Assembly (NCBI GenBank): GCA_030247915.1
Contig: JAPDRQ010000011.1
Span: forward strand, 1 to 64,000
Reading direction: 5' to 3'
DNA from: Neophaeococcomyces mojaviensis
Taxonomy: Eukaryota > Ascomycota > Eurotiomycetes > Chaetothyriales
DNA length: 64,000 nucleotides
Shown: piece by piece, positions 21,113-31,565 of the stretch
Layout of the letters: the number at the start of each line of letters is the position of its first letter
Numbering within the stretch: position 1 is the first letter of the stretch
Program-made: the position numbers and the translations under genes
Notes under the pieces: model-generated
The model's database searches: none
What the model saw: only the letters and a program-made list of their open reading frames with translations
What the model was told of the DNA's origin: nothing

Positions 21113-22036
21113 ATGGAGACATCTCCCCCCTCATACATACCGAATCAGCCTTACAACAATGCCGATGGCTTCTTGCCCCCAAGCACAATTCTGGAACCTG
21201 CCGACTTCAATAACGACAATGGTATATTGCGTCTCCAGTGCAAACCGTTCGTCTTGCACAGCTCAACGTACGGCAACCCCGACCTACTCCGAATCATGTC
21301 GTCTATGCCGCTTCCACCAGTCTCCTACACAGCCAGCAAGTACAACTGGGACTATAAGAAGCGCCGCGAAGCCCAAGCCATCTTACCGTTTCTTTACCTC
21401 GGACAATCCACCAATGCTCGCGATGCTGACTATCTTCGTAACAACGGCATCACGATGGTTATAGCTGTGCGTAGTGCTCAATCAGCCCGAGCGCGGCCAA
21501 AGGGCCTCAATCCGGCTCAATTCCCTTCCTGTGCTGGTCTAGAAACAACCACATTTGACGTGGATAGTCCCTACGATATCATCACACGGATCAAGCCCGT
21601 CCTTAAGATGATGACCAATCACCTCGAACGTCACTCTGGTGAGACAACTATCAATCAACTAGAAGATATTGGTGGTAGGATTCTAGTCTTCTGCGAAACT
21701 GGAAATGAGAGATCGCCGGTATTAGTCGCTGCTTACCTCATGCTTGTCTATGGTATCAGCTGGGGTGAGAGTCTTAACTACATCATGGCACGCCGTTTTT
21801 CAGTATGTCTACCGAGCGGCATGAATGAGATGCTAAAGACGTGGGAGGGCATGCTACAAGCTGAGTCTCAGATCGCTGCTGTTGTGCATAACAACAATGC
21901 TCAGAACTCGCCAACCCGGCTTCAAATTAACGGCAGGACAAACAAGAGGTTGATTGACGATGCCTACGATTCTGATGAAACCATGACAGATGAACACGAG
22001 GTTGGGGTCAGACCTGGAATTGCGCCATTTCGCTGA
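21113..22036 (+). CDS. Dual-specificity phosphatase-like protein (STYX type)
   Basis: A single-exon product of 307 residues. Residues 90-260 form a DSP fold: AILPFLYLGQSTNARDADYL (the usual start of DSP domains), the acid-loop region TTFDVDSPYDI with a candidate general-acid Asp, and the P-loop VFCETGNERSPVLVAAYLM. The signature C-x5-R is present (Cys 194, Arg 200), but the usual His before Cys is Phe and the loop lacks its first glycine, so activity may be low or absent. The tail (about 265-307) is acidic and disordered. Distant STYX-like proteins scaffold MAP kinases or F-box proteins; that role here is only a possibility. Confidence 0.82.
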   Translation: METSPPSYIPNQPYNNADGFLPPSTILEPADFNNDNGILRLQCKPFVLHSSTYGNPDLLRIMSSMPLPPVSYTASKYNWDYKKRREAQAILPFLYLGQSTNARDADYLRNNGITMVIAVRSAQSARARPKGLNPAQFPSCAGLETTTFDVDSPYDIITRIKPVLKMMTNHLERHSGETTINQLEDIGGRILVFCETGNERSPVLVAAYLMLVYGISWGESLNYIMARRFSVCLPSGMNEMLKTWEGMLQAESQIAAVVHNNNAQNSPTRLQINGRTNKRLIDDAYDSDETMTDEHEVGVRPGIAPFR

Positions 22037-22487
22037 AGCAAAACATTGATGGCGAGTGCTGCATAACTAGTCTCTAGTTGATGTTGATTGTTAACAGGTA
22101 ATAGTGAGTGCGGCGAGGATTGCCACTAAGGTATGAACGGAAACACATTCCGAGGGTTGTGAACAGCAGAGGCAGGCACGAATGCAAAAATTTGAGGCAG
22201 GAGCGTGACCGACAATCATTTCTGCTGCACAGCAGTAAAATGGCATGACAATGAAATGCCAGCATGGGCGGTAGCTCCTTTGAGGTGAAAGTGACAAAAA
22301 CAAAATATGATACCCCAAAACAGTGAAGGTACTAGCATGCATACACAGTTTGTCTTCTCTCATCTTGCATTGTCGTTCGTTTGATTGATCAAGCACCCAC
22401 CTTAATTGTCACAGAACGTTACTCCGACCCTCAGCTTCCAGTAAGATAACTTTATTACAATATCAATACCCTGCATTTTGGTCAACG
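22037..22487. other. Intergenic region
   Basis: This separates two plus-strand genes. I see no coding or RNA feature. It holds the promoter of the large orphan gene. Confidence 0.5.
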
Positions 22488-25370
22488 ATGCAGCTTCGAT
22501 ACACTATCGTCACACCGTCACGCTTTTGTGAGAGAGACCCTAATAACATCGATGCAATCATCCCCACTAATCGCCCTCATCGAGAGCACAAGGACACCAT
22601 ACCAGCATATCTTCAGTTGCTCAAGCAGACGGTAGTGGACTATGAACCCACACGGAAACCAGCTGCCTTTCCCTCAAAAAAACTGATCACATCGGGTCTG
22701 GATACTCAGGATGAAGCGAGTCAAAAGCCGAGTGAAGGTGAACTTGCCCTTCCACAACCACTCCAAGAGCGGACGCTGAATGACTTCGTCTATCAAGATG
22801 TCGGAAGGGAAGGATATCCTTACGAGCCACAAGAAATTGCAAACCCTGAGTCAGTAGAGCCTCTGGCTTTTTGCTATGACCGAAGTCATGATATGCAGAC
22901 CAGTCCACAACGCGTCATGGCGGACGAGTTGAACGAAATGGAAATTGCCTGGTCAATGCTCGATGAAGGTCTACAGGTATTTGTCTACGACTCTTTGATG
23001 AGTGAAGTCCAGCATCCGGTACGTGCTGCTGTCATGCTTGGCCTCACCGTACAAGAACTTCATAACGTTGCGCACTTGAGTAATCTTCGCAAAATTCACC
23101 CAGCGACTGTCAATCAACTCTGGTCACATTGTAGCCCTGGGAACCTGACCTACATCGAACCCAAAGTTTTGAGCCAATACATGAGTTATATGAACTTTGC
23201 GGCAACATGTGACTGGCGTGGGTTCGCCACCGACTATCAGAAGCGCCTGGCCGTCCGTTTCCTTAGACAGCGTAAGATCAATGGACCGGTTGTGATCGCT
23301 CTGCTGGATGACCTCAACGGAGTGTTTGTCCGACCTGAAACTGCGGACAGCAGCTCATTAAGCTCTGGTATTACATATAAAGGAGCCGAGAAAGACGAAG
23401 GAAGCGATGGTCTCCTTCTCTACCACAGCTTACCGCTTAGACACGAGGCATTTAGGTGGAACGACGTTTGTGAATCGACCAGTGTTCATGATTCGCATGA
23501 TCTGGATGCAGTGGCACCACACTTCAAGTGCTGCTTCTTTCCCAGAGCTCTTTGCAAGGAATTGCTAGTCAAACCAAGAAGAGTAATGAATGCTTGGGAG
23601 CTTTGGCTTATATATGGGTTGCAACCTGACGAAGCAAGAACTGTGTCTGATTCTGGTTATGGATACTCAGCATCCGCACCTACGATGTCTCTACCACTGT
23701 CATGTTTGCTAGAACTTCACAGAAAGTATGCTGGAATTCAGATGCAGGCCCAAAAGCTTCCATTGCTGAATGAGGCTTTGCATCTCTGCTTGCACTCTGC
23801 AGTTGACACTGTACGTCAGAACAGAGTGATGCACAAGAAAGTTCAGGAAATGCCACTCACTTCACAGGAGAAGACGCTAGTCTATGCGTCGGCTACAAAG
23901 CATGTCATGGCATCTACTAGAAGAGATGTCACGAATAATTCGCTGTTCTTGGAAGCAACGCAGGCCTCTATTTCGCTACGGGAAGAACTTTCGGATGAGC
24001 CTACCACTTTAGTCAAAGCCACATCCCAATGGACCTCTGGCGACACTGAGTCTTCACTCAATCAAACGGAGATATTATCCTCTCCGACGTGCCTTGAACC
24101 ACATGCTCAATCCTATAAGTACTCGTCACTTGAGATCACGGGCAGTGGTGATGCTCTCATTCACAATGATACTGAAGGCTCCTCAAGAAAGGACAAGTCT
24201 CGTAGTGAGACGGTATCTACTGATGCTACCTTACCTGTTCTCGTCAAGTATATCGATACTGGGCATGTTGAACCACTCTTTGGCATTGACCAGGCAGCCA
24301 AATTGCCATACAATCCTTACGCTGCTTCTCTTGTATATGATCATAGAAGAAGACAGTCATCGTTAACAGACTCTTTTCACACTGTACAGAACGAGAATGA
24401 AGACGTAGTCATGGCTTCGCTATCTCGACCAGCTGATGTGATGACGTTGACAGCACCTGAGCGGCCACCAATTTCACCCATCAGCGATTGGGACGCCATG
24501 GAGCTGGATGAACAAGAGACAGGAACGGAGAAGCTGAGCGTTGCTGCTGGTCATGTAGATGTGCCTGAATCACCCAGACCATATTCTCACCGCGAGACCT
24601 CCGCAAGGTTCAGCACATGCCAGGCCGGACGGCCGTACTTGGCTGAGAGCCCATACACTCAACCACCAGACAAGCCAGACGAGCACAACAAGACAACAGC
24701 CTCATGCCCCAAACCACAGCAATCAATCTCAATTGATCGACCAGCTCAAGCAGCTAACCATACGGCATCGCCCAAGAAAACAATGCTTATTCCAAAGCGG
24801 TCTGGAACTCGACCTCAACAATGCACTATTGTGGGCCCAGCAATACTGGCAGATACCCACGATGTGGCCACAATAGGAAACACAACACCAGACGCCCGCT
24901 CTCAACCAACAAATCAGCTTTGTCCCAGTGCACCAACCACCACCTCATTCAATGCTCCTTCGACTGCACGTCCTGTGGCTAGCGCTTCATCTGCAGCTCC
25001 CTTAACCCCTCCGAGCCGCCTAGTCAATATTATCACTCAGCCAGGCCTCAATAGAGCCCTGAAGAGGCACCAGAACAGTCCTGGGGCCCAGAAACCACTA
25101 CTAACGACCCAGCTCAAAGTGCTCAGGCCAAATCCCATCTCATCAGTTCCAGGTTTAATATCTACACCAATAACTCAACTAACGAGCAAATTGATCGAAA
25201 GCGGCATTGAAGCTGAGCCTGTGCCTGAAAACCAACCTGTACTCGACTCGAGCCAACCGAAGCAGAAGAGCCCGAGGAAGGATAAGGGAAAGAAGAGAGC
25301 GCCGTACAATACGAAGAAGAGGAAGGCTGAGGAATTAACTGCTGCTGCGGACATAGGCAGGGTTGATTAG
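22488..25370 (+). CDS. Large orphan protein with C-terminal basic motif
   Basis: A single uninterrupted frame of 960 residues with an ATG at 22488. I do not recognise the family. Residues about 145-290 look folded and helical (EIAWSMLDEGLQVFVYDSLM; VRAAVMLGLTVQELHNVAHL; RLAVRFLRQRKINGPVVIAL), as does about 330-470 (FKCCFFPRALCKELLVKPR; MNAWELWLIYGLQPDEA). The rest is Ser/Thr/Pro/Gln-rich and probably disordered. The end is strongly basic (SPRKDKGKKRAPYNTKKRKA), a likely bipartite nuclear localisation signal. A nuclear regulatory role is inference. The length and steady codon use argue that the frame is real. Confidence 0.8.
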   Translation: MQLRYTIVTPSRFCERDPNNIDAIIPTNRPHREHKDTIPAYLQLLKQTVVDYEPTRKPAAFPSKKLITSGLDTQDEASQKPSEGELALPQPLQERTLNDFVYQDVGREGYPYEPQEIANPESVEPLAFCYDRSHDMQTSPQRVMADELNEMEIAWSMLDEGLQVFVYDSLMSEVQHPVRAAVMLGLTVQELHNVAHLSNLRKIHPATVNQLWSHCSPGNLTYIEPKVLSQYMSYMNFAATCDWRGFATDYQKRLAVRFLRQRKINGPVVIALLDDLNGVFVRPETADSSSLSSGITYKGAEKDEGSDGLLLYHSLPLRHEAFRWNDVCESTSVHDSHDLDAVAPHFKCCFFPRALCKELLVKPRRVMNAWELWLIYGLQPDEARTVSDSGYGYSASAPTMSLPLSCLLELHRKYAGIQMQAQKLPLLNEALHLCLHSAVDTVRQNRVMHKKVQEMPLTSQEKTLVYASATKHVMASTRRDVTNNSLFLEATQASISLREELSDEPTTLVKATSQWTSGDTESSLNQTEILSSPTCLEPHAQSYKYSSLEITGSGDALIHNDTEGSSRKDKSRSETVSTDATLPVLVKYIDTGHVEPLFGIDQAAKLPYNPYAASLVYDHRRRQSSLTDSFHTVQNENEDVVMASLSRPADVMTLTAPERPPISPISDWDAMELDEQETGTEKLSVAAGHVDVPESPRPYSHRETSARFSTCQAGRPYLAESPYTQPPDKPDEHNKTTASCPKPQQSISIDRPAQAANHTASPKKTMLIPKRSGTRPQQCTIVGPAILADTHDVATIGNTTPDARSQPTNQLCPSAPTTTSFNAPSTARPVASASSAAPLTPPSRLVNIITQPGLNRALKRHQNSPGAQKPLLTTQLKVLRPNPISSVPGLISTPITQLTSKLIESGIEAEPVPENQPVLDSSQPKQKSPRKDKGKKRAPYNTKKRKAEELTAAADIGRVD

Positions 25371-25940
25371 CATTAACCAAATGGTAGCTTCAGGGGCAGA
25401 GACAGGACCAACAACGAGTTGGAAACAGCATGAGCATGAAAGCGCCACGAGATTCTAGTCTGGCCAGCAAATGTCAATCATGAGGTGCACTTGGACTTCT
25501 CTGTTCCAGAAGAGAGCATACACGGACTCTGATAGGAAGGTCGGTCACTGCTTAGATGACAGGTATGATATACGAGCAAGGAGGATACCAAGTCTTGGAT
25601 AGGAAGACTCTCGCTCTAACGTACAGAAGGTTGTGTAACCAAAATAGCAGATATCGAGGCTTCAGGGACACAAAAACATGCAGGCTCCAAATCGAAGTAA
25701 TGATAATACTAGTCTATTAATAAATTTTTATGGTGTCCATACAGACTTCCTATGGGTATCGCACCGTCACCTTCACGTCTATTTCCAGATCTTCCTTCCC
25801 GCTCCGTTGCTGCTTCGCTTCCTGCAGGTCAGTCCTCAATCTCTCAAACATACACATTCACATGGTTGGTTATCTCGATCCCCGCATATGAACTGACTCC
25901 TGAACTACAAAGCTTGGTCGTCACATTAGGGTGTGTGAGC
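25371..25940. other. Convergent intergenic region
   Basis: 3' flanks of the orphan gene and of the minus-strand SH3BGR-like gene meet here. I see nothing else. Confidence 0.5.
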
Positions 25941-27463
25941 TCAATCTCCCACACTTACCCCCGCCTTTTTTCCATCCCCTGCTCGCTGTTTTTGCGGCGT
26001 CGTCCCTTTCAACACTTTCGCCTCCTGTTTGTCTGTTGCACTGACCTTTGCAGCCGAGCTTTTCGCCGGAAGCTCCTCCTCTTCTTCTTCTTCTTCACTT
26101 TCATCCTCCTCCTCATCATCTTCGTCACTATCTTCTTCATCCTCTTCATCTTCCTCATCCTCATCACTCTCCTCCTCTATGGCCGTGGCCTTCTCAACTT
26201 TCTTGATCTGGCTCTTGTCTGGTGTGGCGAGAGAGGAACCACGGTGTTCTTTGGTTGGAGTTTTGCCGGCAGCTGTTGTTGATGGTTTCGTGGCAGACGA
26301 CGCAGAAGCCGACTTCTGCTTAGAGTCTTCTTTTGTTGTTGCGACTGTGTGTGATTCGTCTATCGAGGTGCTTTTAGCAAGGGATGATGGTGCTTGTACG
26401 GCCGAGGCTTTTCGCTTTTGATCTAGAATCTGTTCCTTATTCGATTTCGAAGCAGCTACACCATGACTGTCAGCATACAACACAAACATGTCCGGGCAGC
26501 ACACAGGGAATGACTCGCACTGAACGACAAATATCACCAGATCGAACATGGATTTGGGCCAGACTTACTTTCTGCCTCACTCGGACTCGTGCTCAACTTG
26601 TCCGTACTGATCGTCTTCGTCGCGCCCTCAGCAGCCAATTGCCCGGGTGTCTTTGCGCTTGTGTTCTCTGCTGCTGGCTCTGCAGCGTCTGTCTCGATTT
26701 TACTTGCTGTCGTACCGCCCACAAGAGTAGTTGGTGCGGACACCTTCTTCTTCGTCGCATCTCCCTCTTTCTCCGCCTGAGCTTTAATCGCACTCACACT
26801 ACTTGTCTTCTTCTGTCCGGCTTTCGCTGCGGCTTCCGCGCCTGCCTGCCTCATAGCCATACTCTGTGGTGTGTCTTTCTTCCCCAGGCTTGCGGCGGGA
26901 TTTTGGTCATCTTTTGAGTCTGCTTTCGCTTTCGAGTCCTTAGGGTCAGAGATAGAGATGTGACGGGTCTCAGAGGCCGTACGGGCAGTGGAGGTGGAGG
27001 ACGCAGAAGCGAATTGAGAGGCACGAGCGGCGGCGGCGGCTTGAGCCTCAGCGGAGGTCGCGCTGATGGGGACGTCACCGAAGATGTCAACAACGTCGTC
27101 TATTTGCTCCTCGAGTTCGCCGTACTCATTCCATTCTTCGACTTGTTCGAAGTCCTGAAGGCACTATTGTCAGCTGCGTACTGTCGTGAGGCGGTCGAGC
27201 ACGACGGCACCAGGGGAGTCGAGAGTAGGGGGATGGTCGCTTACGGCTATAACATCATTGAACTTCACTAGCCCAGGCAGCTTCTTGCCCTTGGACCGCC
27301 TGGCCCAGAGCATTCGCGCTCTGTCATCTGTAGCGCAATCAACTGCTTTGAAAGGGATCTTGTTCGCTTTGAGAATTATCTCCATCCGCGAGGTAGCCGT
27401 GATGATGTGTGAGGAGCCAGCGGTGAGCGAGGTGTAGAGGTAGAGTGTATCGTCTGAAGGCAT
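25941..27463 (-). CDS. SH3BGR/thioredoxin-fold domain protein with acidic tail
   Basis: Three exons are inferred (27245-27463, 26569-27154, 25941-26455) with introns of 90 and 113 nt, giving 439 residues. Residues 1-90 form a glutaredoxin-like fold of the SH3BGR family: TLYLYTSLTAGSSHIITATS, KANKIPFKAVDCATDDRARM, then GKKLPGLVKFNDVIADFEQV across intron 1. The redox CxxC is absent, as is normal in this family. Residues 100-330 are Ala/Ser/Lys-rich and disordered. Near 360-405 a run of Glu/Asp (EEESDEDEEDEEDEE and similar) is reminiscent of the acidic tail of animal SH3BGR. The role is probably scaffolding; the fungal function is unknown. Confidence 0.85.
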
Positions 27464-27878
27464 TGTGAGGTAGTTCCCGCTGTGACGGCTACTAGGCCGG
27501 CCAAGCAACCTGCCAATTGATCTGTACCACTGAAGGAGGGGGGGTCGAAGCGATGCAATGCAGTTGTGAAAAGCGTACGGAACGTAAAGGTGGGCAAAAC
27601 AACTTTCTATTGTTATGGTTCGTGTGCAAGAATCATGCAAGCTACTGTAGAGAGGTACGTGATTGTGACTTCAATAGGGTCTGCGTTACTGCCTGTGGGT
27701 GAAAATGAAATATCCTGCTCACAAACGTCGAGTTCGTAGCCCGCAGTTATCGGGCAGTGGTAAACTACGTCATCGGAGCCCCCCGAAGAATCGCCACCAC
27801 TTCACTAAGAATAATGAAAGTCCTTCTCGAGAGCATAATGCGAGCATACATCCATTTTGAGGGGTCACCAAGTGATCT
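27464..27878. other. Intergenic region between two minus-strand genes
   Basis: This contains the promoter and leader of the SH3BGR-like gene and the 3' flank of the PAP2-like gene. I see no coding feature. Confidence 0.5.
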
Positions 27879-28881
27879 TCATTTTGGCAGGCCACTATCA
27901 TTGTCGGCATGATCATCATGACACGATGGCACAGCGTTCAACTTTTCGTTCCGTATACTCCTGAATACCATTCGATACCTAAACAGCGCCACGAATATCC
28001 CGATGAGTGACCCCAAAACGATGTCGTAGCTGTGATGATGGTAAGTAAGCGCCAACGTGCTCGCGAGATATGTTGCAAGCAGCAACGGAAGGATGCAGGC
28101 AATCATCCGCCAGTATTCAGTCCGATACCGGCTCTGAATCTTGAGATGAGAGAAAAGATAAAGGGAAAGATAAACGAAACCAGCAAAGACGGCCTCTGAA
28201 TGACCAGACGGAAAAGATTCGATCGCATATCCAAGTTTTTTCTTGTCCATGCTAGTGCATACCTGTTCGATTGTGAACATGATATTCTGAAAGCCAGCAC
28301 CGGCAGTGTCTCCTGGTATGACCGGCTTACAAACACTCAAAAAGTGTGGTCGTAATCCTCCTATTGTTTTCTTGATAACAACAACTATGAATGTGCCTGT
28401 CACGATCGTGTATACGAGGCCGAGGATAGCGTTCGCTGCATCGCAGAAGCTCCGAATCCATATTTGGGCCAGGAGGATGACACAAATTGGGAGAATGGTT
28501 GCCATCAGAGCTGCAACAAGGGATGAGAAGGGTGGTTTCCGGTAGGGATAGGCAAATTGTGCCCAGACGATATCGTTGGAAGTGGAGTAGAAGGTGACTG
28601 GGAAGTGCCGGTTGAAGGCGTGAGGTGCAGCGTAGATCTAGGAGGCGCTGTCAGCATCAGCAACGAATTACAGCACGCTCCCATACTCCTCCCGTCACGG
28701 CACCGACAACAGCAAGAGCAAAAATGCTTCTCCAGACCTCCTGAAAGAAGCCAGCAACCTTCAATCCGAATTGCGGCCATGCTCGCTTCACCCTCCTCCT
28801 GTGTGTAGTCAGCTTGGAAGTAGCCCTTGGGTGATGACCAGGTCTGCTCAGCGTCGTTGCTTGAGTCTCCATATTGTTCAT
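27879..28881 (-). CDS. PAP2-family lipid phosphate phosphatase-like membrane protein
   Basis: Exons 28687-28881 and 27879-28637 flank a 49-nt intron (GTATGGGAGC...TCCTAG), giving 317 residues. Six hydrophobic segments are seen. PAP2 motif 1 is KKTIGGLRPHF, motif 2 is FPSGHSEAVF, and motif 3 is reduced to STLALTYHHHSYD: the His and Asp of the triad remain, but the Arg expected in SRxxxxxHxxxD is not there. Canonical relatives (DPP1/LPP1) dephosphorylate diacylglycerol pyrophosphate or phosphatidate in vacuolar or ER membranes. A shorter 34-nt intron using the GTAATT donor is also frame-compatible and would add five residues. The start at 28881 is the first ATG in good context; an in-frame ATG three codons later is an alternative. 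Confidence 0.85.
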
Positions 28882-29823
28882 GGTCGCTTGATTCGTGTAA
28901 GGTAAAGCTGCGATAGCAAGCGAGTGGGTGCTTCTGCCTGAGACTGTTTGTGAAATATGACAATACAAAAATAACAATGTTCTTGGAAATACTGAATTGG
29001 AGCCTTTGTCGTTAGCTCAGCATAAGCGTAAGAAACTTCGAGGAGAATGGTACATGATCAAGAAAGATACATTCTGCCGTGTAGTCATAAATCTCAAGCG
29101 GATGGTACACATTAGTCGAGGCAGGGACGGATGGTAACGATAACTCAGAGATCATTGTTCACACCGCAAAGCAGTCGCGCTTAACGAGCTGCTCAAGCTG
29201 TCATATCGTGTCCTCTAATGCCAACTCAGACTATCCCGATATTTACTCCTTGAGCAAGACTGAGGAACGGATTGAAAGTTGGTCGAGAGTTCATCTTTCA
29301 TAGCATAACGCTGATCCCGGTGTGCACTTGCAATAATTCTGTTCAAGCGTAGAGGATGGTAGATGTTCAGGACGCTACGCTTCATTTAGAAAGAGTCTGA
29401 ATAGTAAATACGACTTGTACAGACAACTGTACTAAGCCTCATATCGTAGGCACAGAGATGGAACAGTGTTCCTGTTAACTTTGATGATCCCTTCTGGTTC
29501 AGTCAGTATTGCGGGGTCAGATGGCTCAATAGGCTGAGCGTGTATGATCGTCCTTGCTCAGTTTTTCAGGGTCTAGGCGGTGCTCGCAGTAATGGCACTA
29601 AAGATTTGGGGAGTATTGATCAGAAGAAACCAGAACACATGTAATAGTAAATGAACCTATGGCGAGGCCACCGCATCTAAGATGCTCAATCGTGACACTG
29701 TAAATGGTGGCAGTATCTGTTGCCATGTATGTCGCACTCAGCATTCATAGGTTCGTTCTACATAGATGGCCGAAATCGACACTTTTGACTTCATTGAAAA
29801 AAATTGTACCTCCTTTCCCCTGA
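28882..29823. other. Intergenic region
   Basis: This is the promoter of the PAP2-like gene and the 3' flank of the glycine-zipper gene. A GTTAGCTCAGC sequence near 29011 resembles a tRNA D-arm, but no matching acceptor or T arm follows. I see no gene. Confidence 0.45.
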
Positions 29824-30756
29824 TTAATGATGCCTTGAGTCATGCGAATGCCTGGACTCATGAGAAGATCTCCTTTCCCTCTCACCGACTTGCGAGCTTC
29901 CACGACTGCTTCCATCTCCTCGACTTTGGTCCCGATGATGTCTGTGTCCGTGGTCATGACGTTCATGCCTCTCCGGCCGAAACTTATTCTCCCATTTTTC
30001 TTGCGCTTCATGCAACCTCCCTTCTCTGCCCTTCCTGCCCTTGCCGTACTCTCTGCCTCCTAGCCAGCCTAGTGCCACACCACCTAACGTGCCCAAACCA
30101 GGGAAGATGAGGTCACCCACCAAACCGCCGCCTGCGGCACCAACAAAAGCGTCCGCATTGGAAGACCGTGACCGTTTGTGCGTTGATAAGTCTCTGTCGT
30201 GACGATCACGGTCATCGTGGTGGCGGCGGTGCTTGTGTTTTCGTCTGTCAGGTTCAGGGTCTGATGAGTAGCCATTTTCTGGGAAGTACTGGGAGGAATT
30301 TGCGTTGGTGTATGGTTGCATATGTGGCGCTAAGTGTTGTGGGCGAGAGGGAGTGCCATATGGCGAATTGGCTGAAGGTCGCGTGTTGTAACCTTGCTGT
30401 TGAGTTTGTGGTCGCTGTTGGTTTTGCGCTATCTGCTGGGGACCATAATACGAGTGTTGAGGAGTACTCTGGTATGATGGCATATTCGGCCACTGCTGAT
30501 TAGCATGGTCGTGCGGCTGGTGTATATTAACCGATGCTGGCGCAAAGTGCACCCCTGGCTTGTTATTCTGACTGTGAGCTGGATATGGAGGTGGCGGATG
30601 TGTCTGAATCTGTGGTATTGATTGACTGCTACTGTGGTAGTTGTTATTCATTGGGCTCGGCATTGGTGGCTGAGGTGAAGAGATGGGTGCCTGATGAGGG
30701 GATTGCTGTTGCTGTCCCGTCATCGGGACACTTGAGAAGTACTCTGCTGCTGCCAT
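29824..30756 (-). CDS. Glycine-zipper protein with Q/P-rich low-complexity N-terminus
   Basis: A single-exon product of 310 residues. Residues 1-165 are Gln/Pro/Asn/Ser-rich and prion-like (MTGQQQQSPHQAPISSPQPP and later QQIAQNQQRPQTQQQGYNT). Residues 170-200 are Lys/His/Arg/Asp-rich. Residues about 204-236 form a glycine zipper (FVGAAGGGLVGDLIFPGLG, then GVALGWLGGREYGKG), a hydrophobic GxxxG-type hairpin like those of 17-kDa surface antigen/Rickettsia-type glycine-zipper families. The remainder is a charged His/Arg-rich tail (HERHDHGHRHHRDQSRGDGS). There is no signal peptide. The function is unknown; membrane insertion or self-association through the zipper is plausible. Confidence 0.82.
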   Translation of the reverse strand: MAAAEYFSSVPMTGQQQQSPHQAPISSPQPPMPSPMNNNYHSSSQSIPQIQTHPPPPYPAHSQNNKPGVHFAPASVNIHQPHDHANQQWPNMPSYQSTPQHSYYGPQQIAQNQQRPQTQQQGYNTRPSANSPYGTPSRPQHLAPHMQPYTNANSSQYFPENGYSSDPEPDRRKHKHRRHHDDRDRHDRDLSTHKRSRSSNADAFVGAAGGGLVGDLIFPGLGTLGGVALGWLGGREYGKGRKGREGRLHEAQEKWENKFRPERHERHDHGHRHHRDQSRGDGSSRGSSQVGERERRSSHESRHSHDSRHH

Positions 30757-31565
30757 GATGATTTGTTGTTACACGTGAAGAGGTGGCGGAACAGATTTAG
30801 AACAGACGACCGTACGTTATATATCTGGATAACACAGTCATGATCGAGGCAAGGCAATCCGGAATTGGTCATGAGATTAGGATGATGCCTTGATGGGCTA
30901 GGCAAAAGTCTAAAAGTCTTGCATGTGCATATAGTAGTGCCCCTCTTTGCTTACGTTAACCACTGAGATAGAAGCATCTCGAGGTTGACAAGCCGGAGAG
31001 TGGCAACAGAGTAGATCAAAAGGGACGCGCTAAAGGCATTTGTGCTAAATAAAGTAATTTCGAAAATTTTGGTGGTCATTGGATGCAGAATCATGAAGCC
31101 GCCTCACAGGAAACCTTCCAGAAGTTTTTGGCACTTCGTGTGTGCCTGAAGCACGGAAATGCACACCCCGCGACGATCTGATGTCATAAGACGAATGACA
31201 GACGACCTCATGCTGCACAGCCATCATTGGCCAATTGCAGATCCTCCAAACACTTGACCTCCGCTCGTGATGCCGGCTTCTCCGCGTTGTGGCTTTTCAC
31301 CTACGCCGAATGTGCTTGGTGTTCTTGGCACCTACCACCAAGGCTTTTGAGCAATGCGATCTGCAAACACGAAGTCCTACAGTGCGACTTCTCGCAAAAA
31401 GACATGGGCATGACCCAAAGATGCAATATGATTGGCCTCTGTTGGTTATTGATCGTAGGAAATACCAAGCGATGCAGCTCGTTCGCAGAGTTTCTGAGTC
31501 TTCTGCAGGGGTTCAGAGCCAGGCACCTTCGCAAAATACAACCTGACCTCTCACACCGGCTGCAG
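30757..31565. other. Intergenic region between two minus-strand genes
   Basis: This contains the promoter of the glycine-zipper gene and the 3' flank of the ATP-grasp gene. I see no coding feature I can support. Confidence 0.5.

Noticed and set aside
26029..26421. Serine-rich plus-strand frame opposite the acidic tail of the SH3BGR-like gene
   Set aside because: It is the complement of GAA/GAG/GAT codons, and the minus-strand gene has spliced family homology.
28638..28671. 34-nt intron variant for the PAP2-like gene
   Set aside because: Frame-compatible, but shorter than other introns here (45 nt or more); the 49-nt version with a GTATGG donor gives a smoother membrane segment.
29005..29060. 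tRNA D-arm-like GTTAGCTCAGC
   Set aside because: No downstream T arm or acceptor stem follows within tRNA length.
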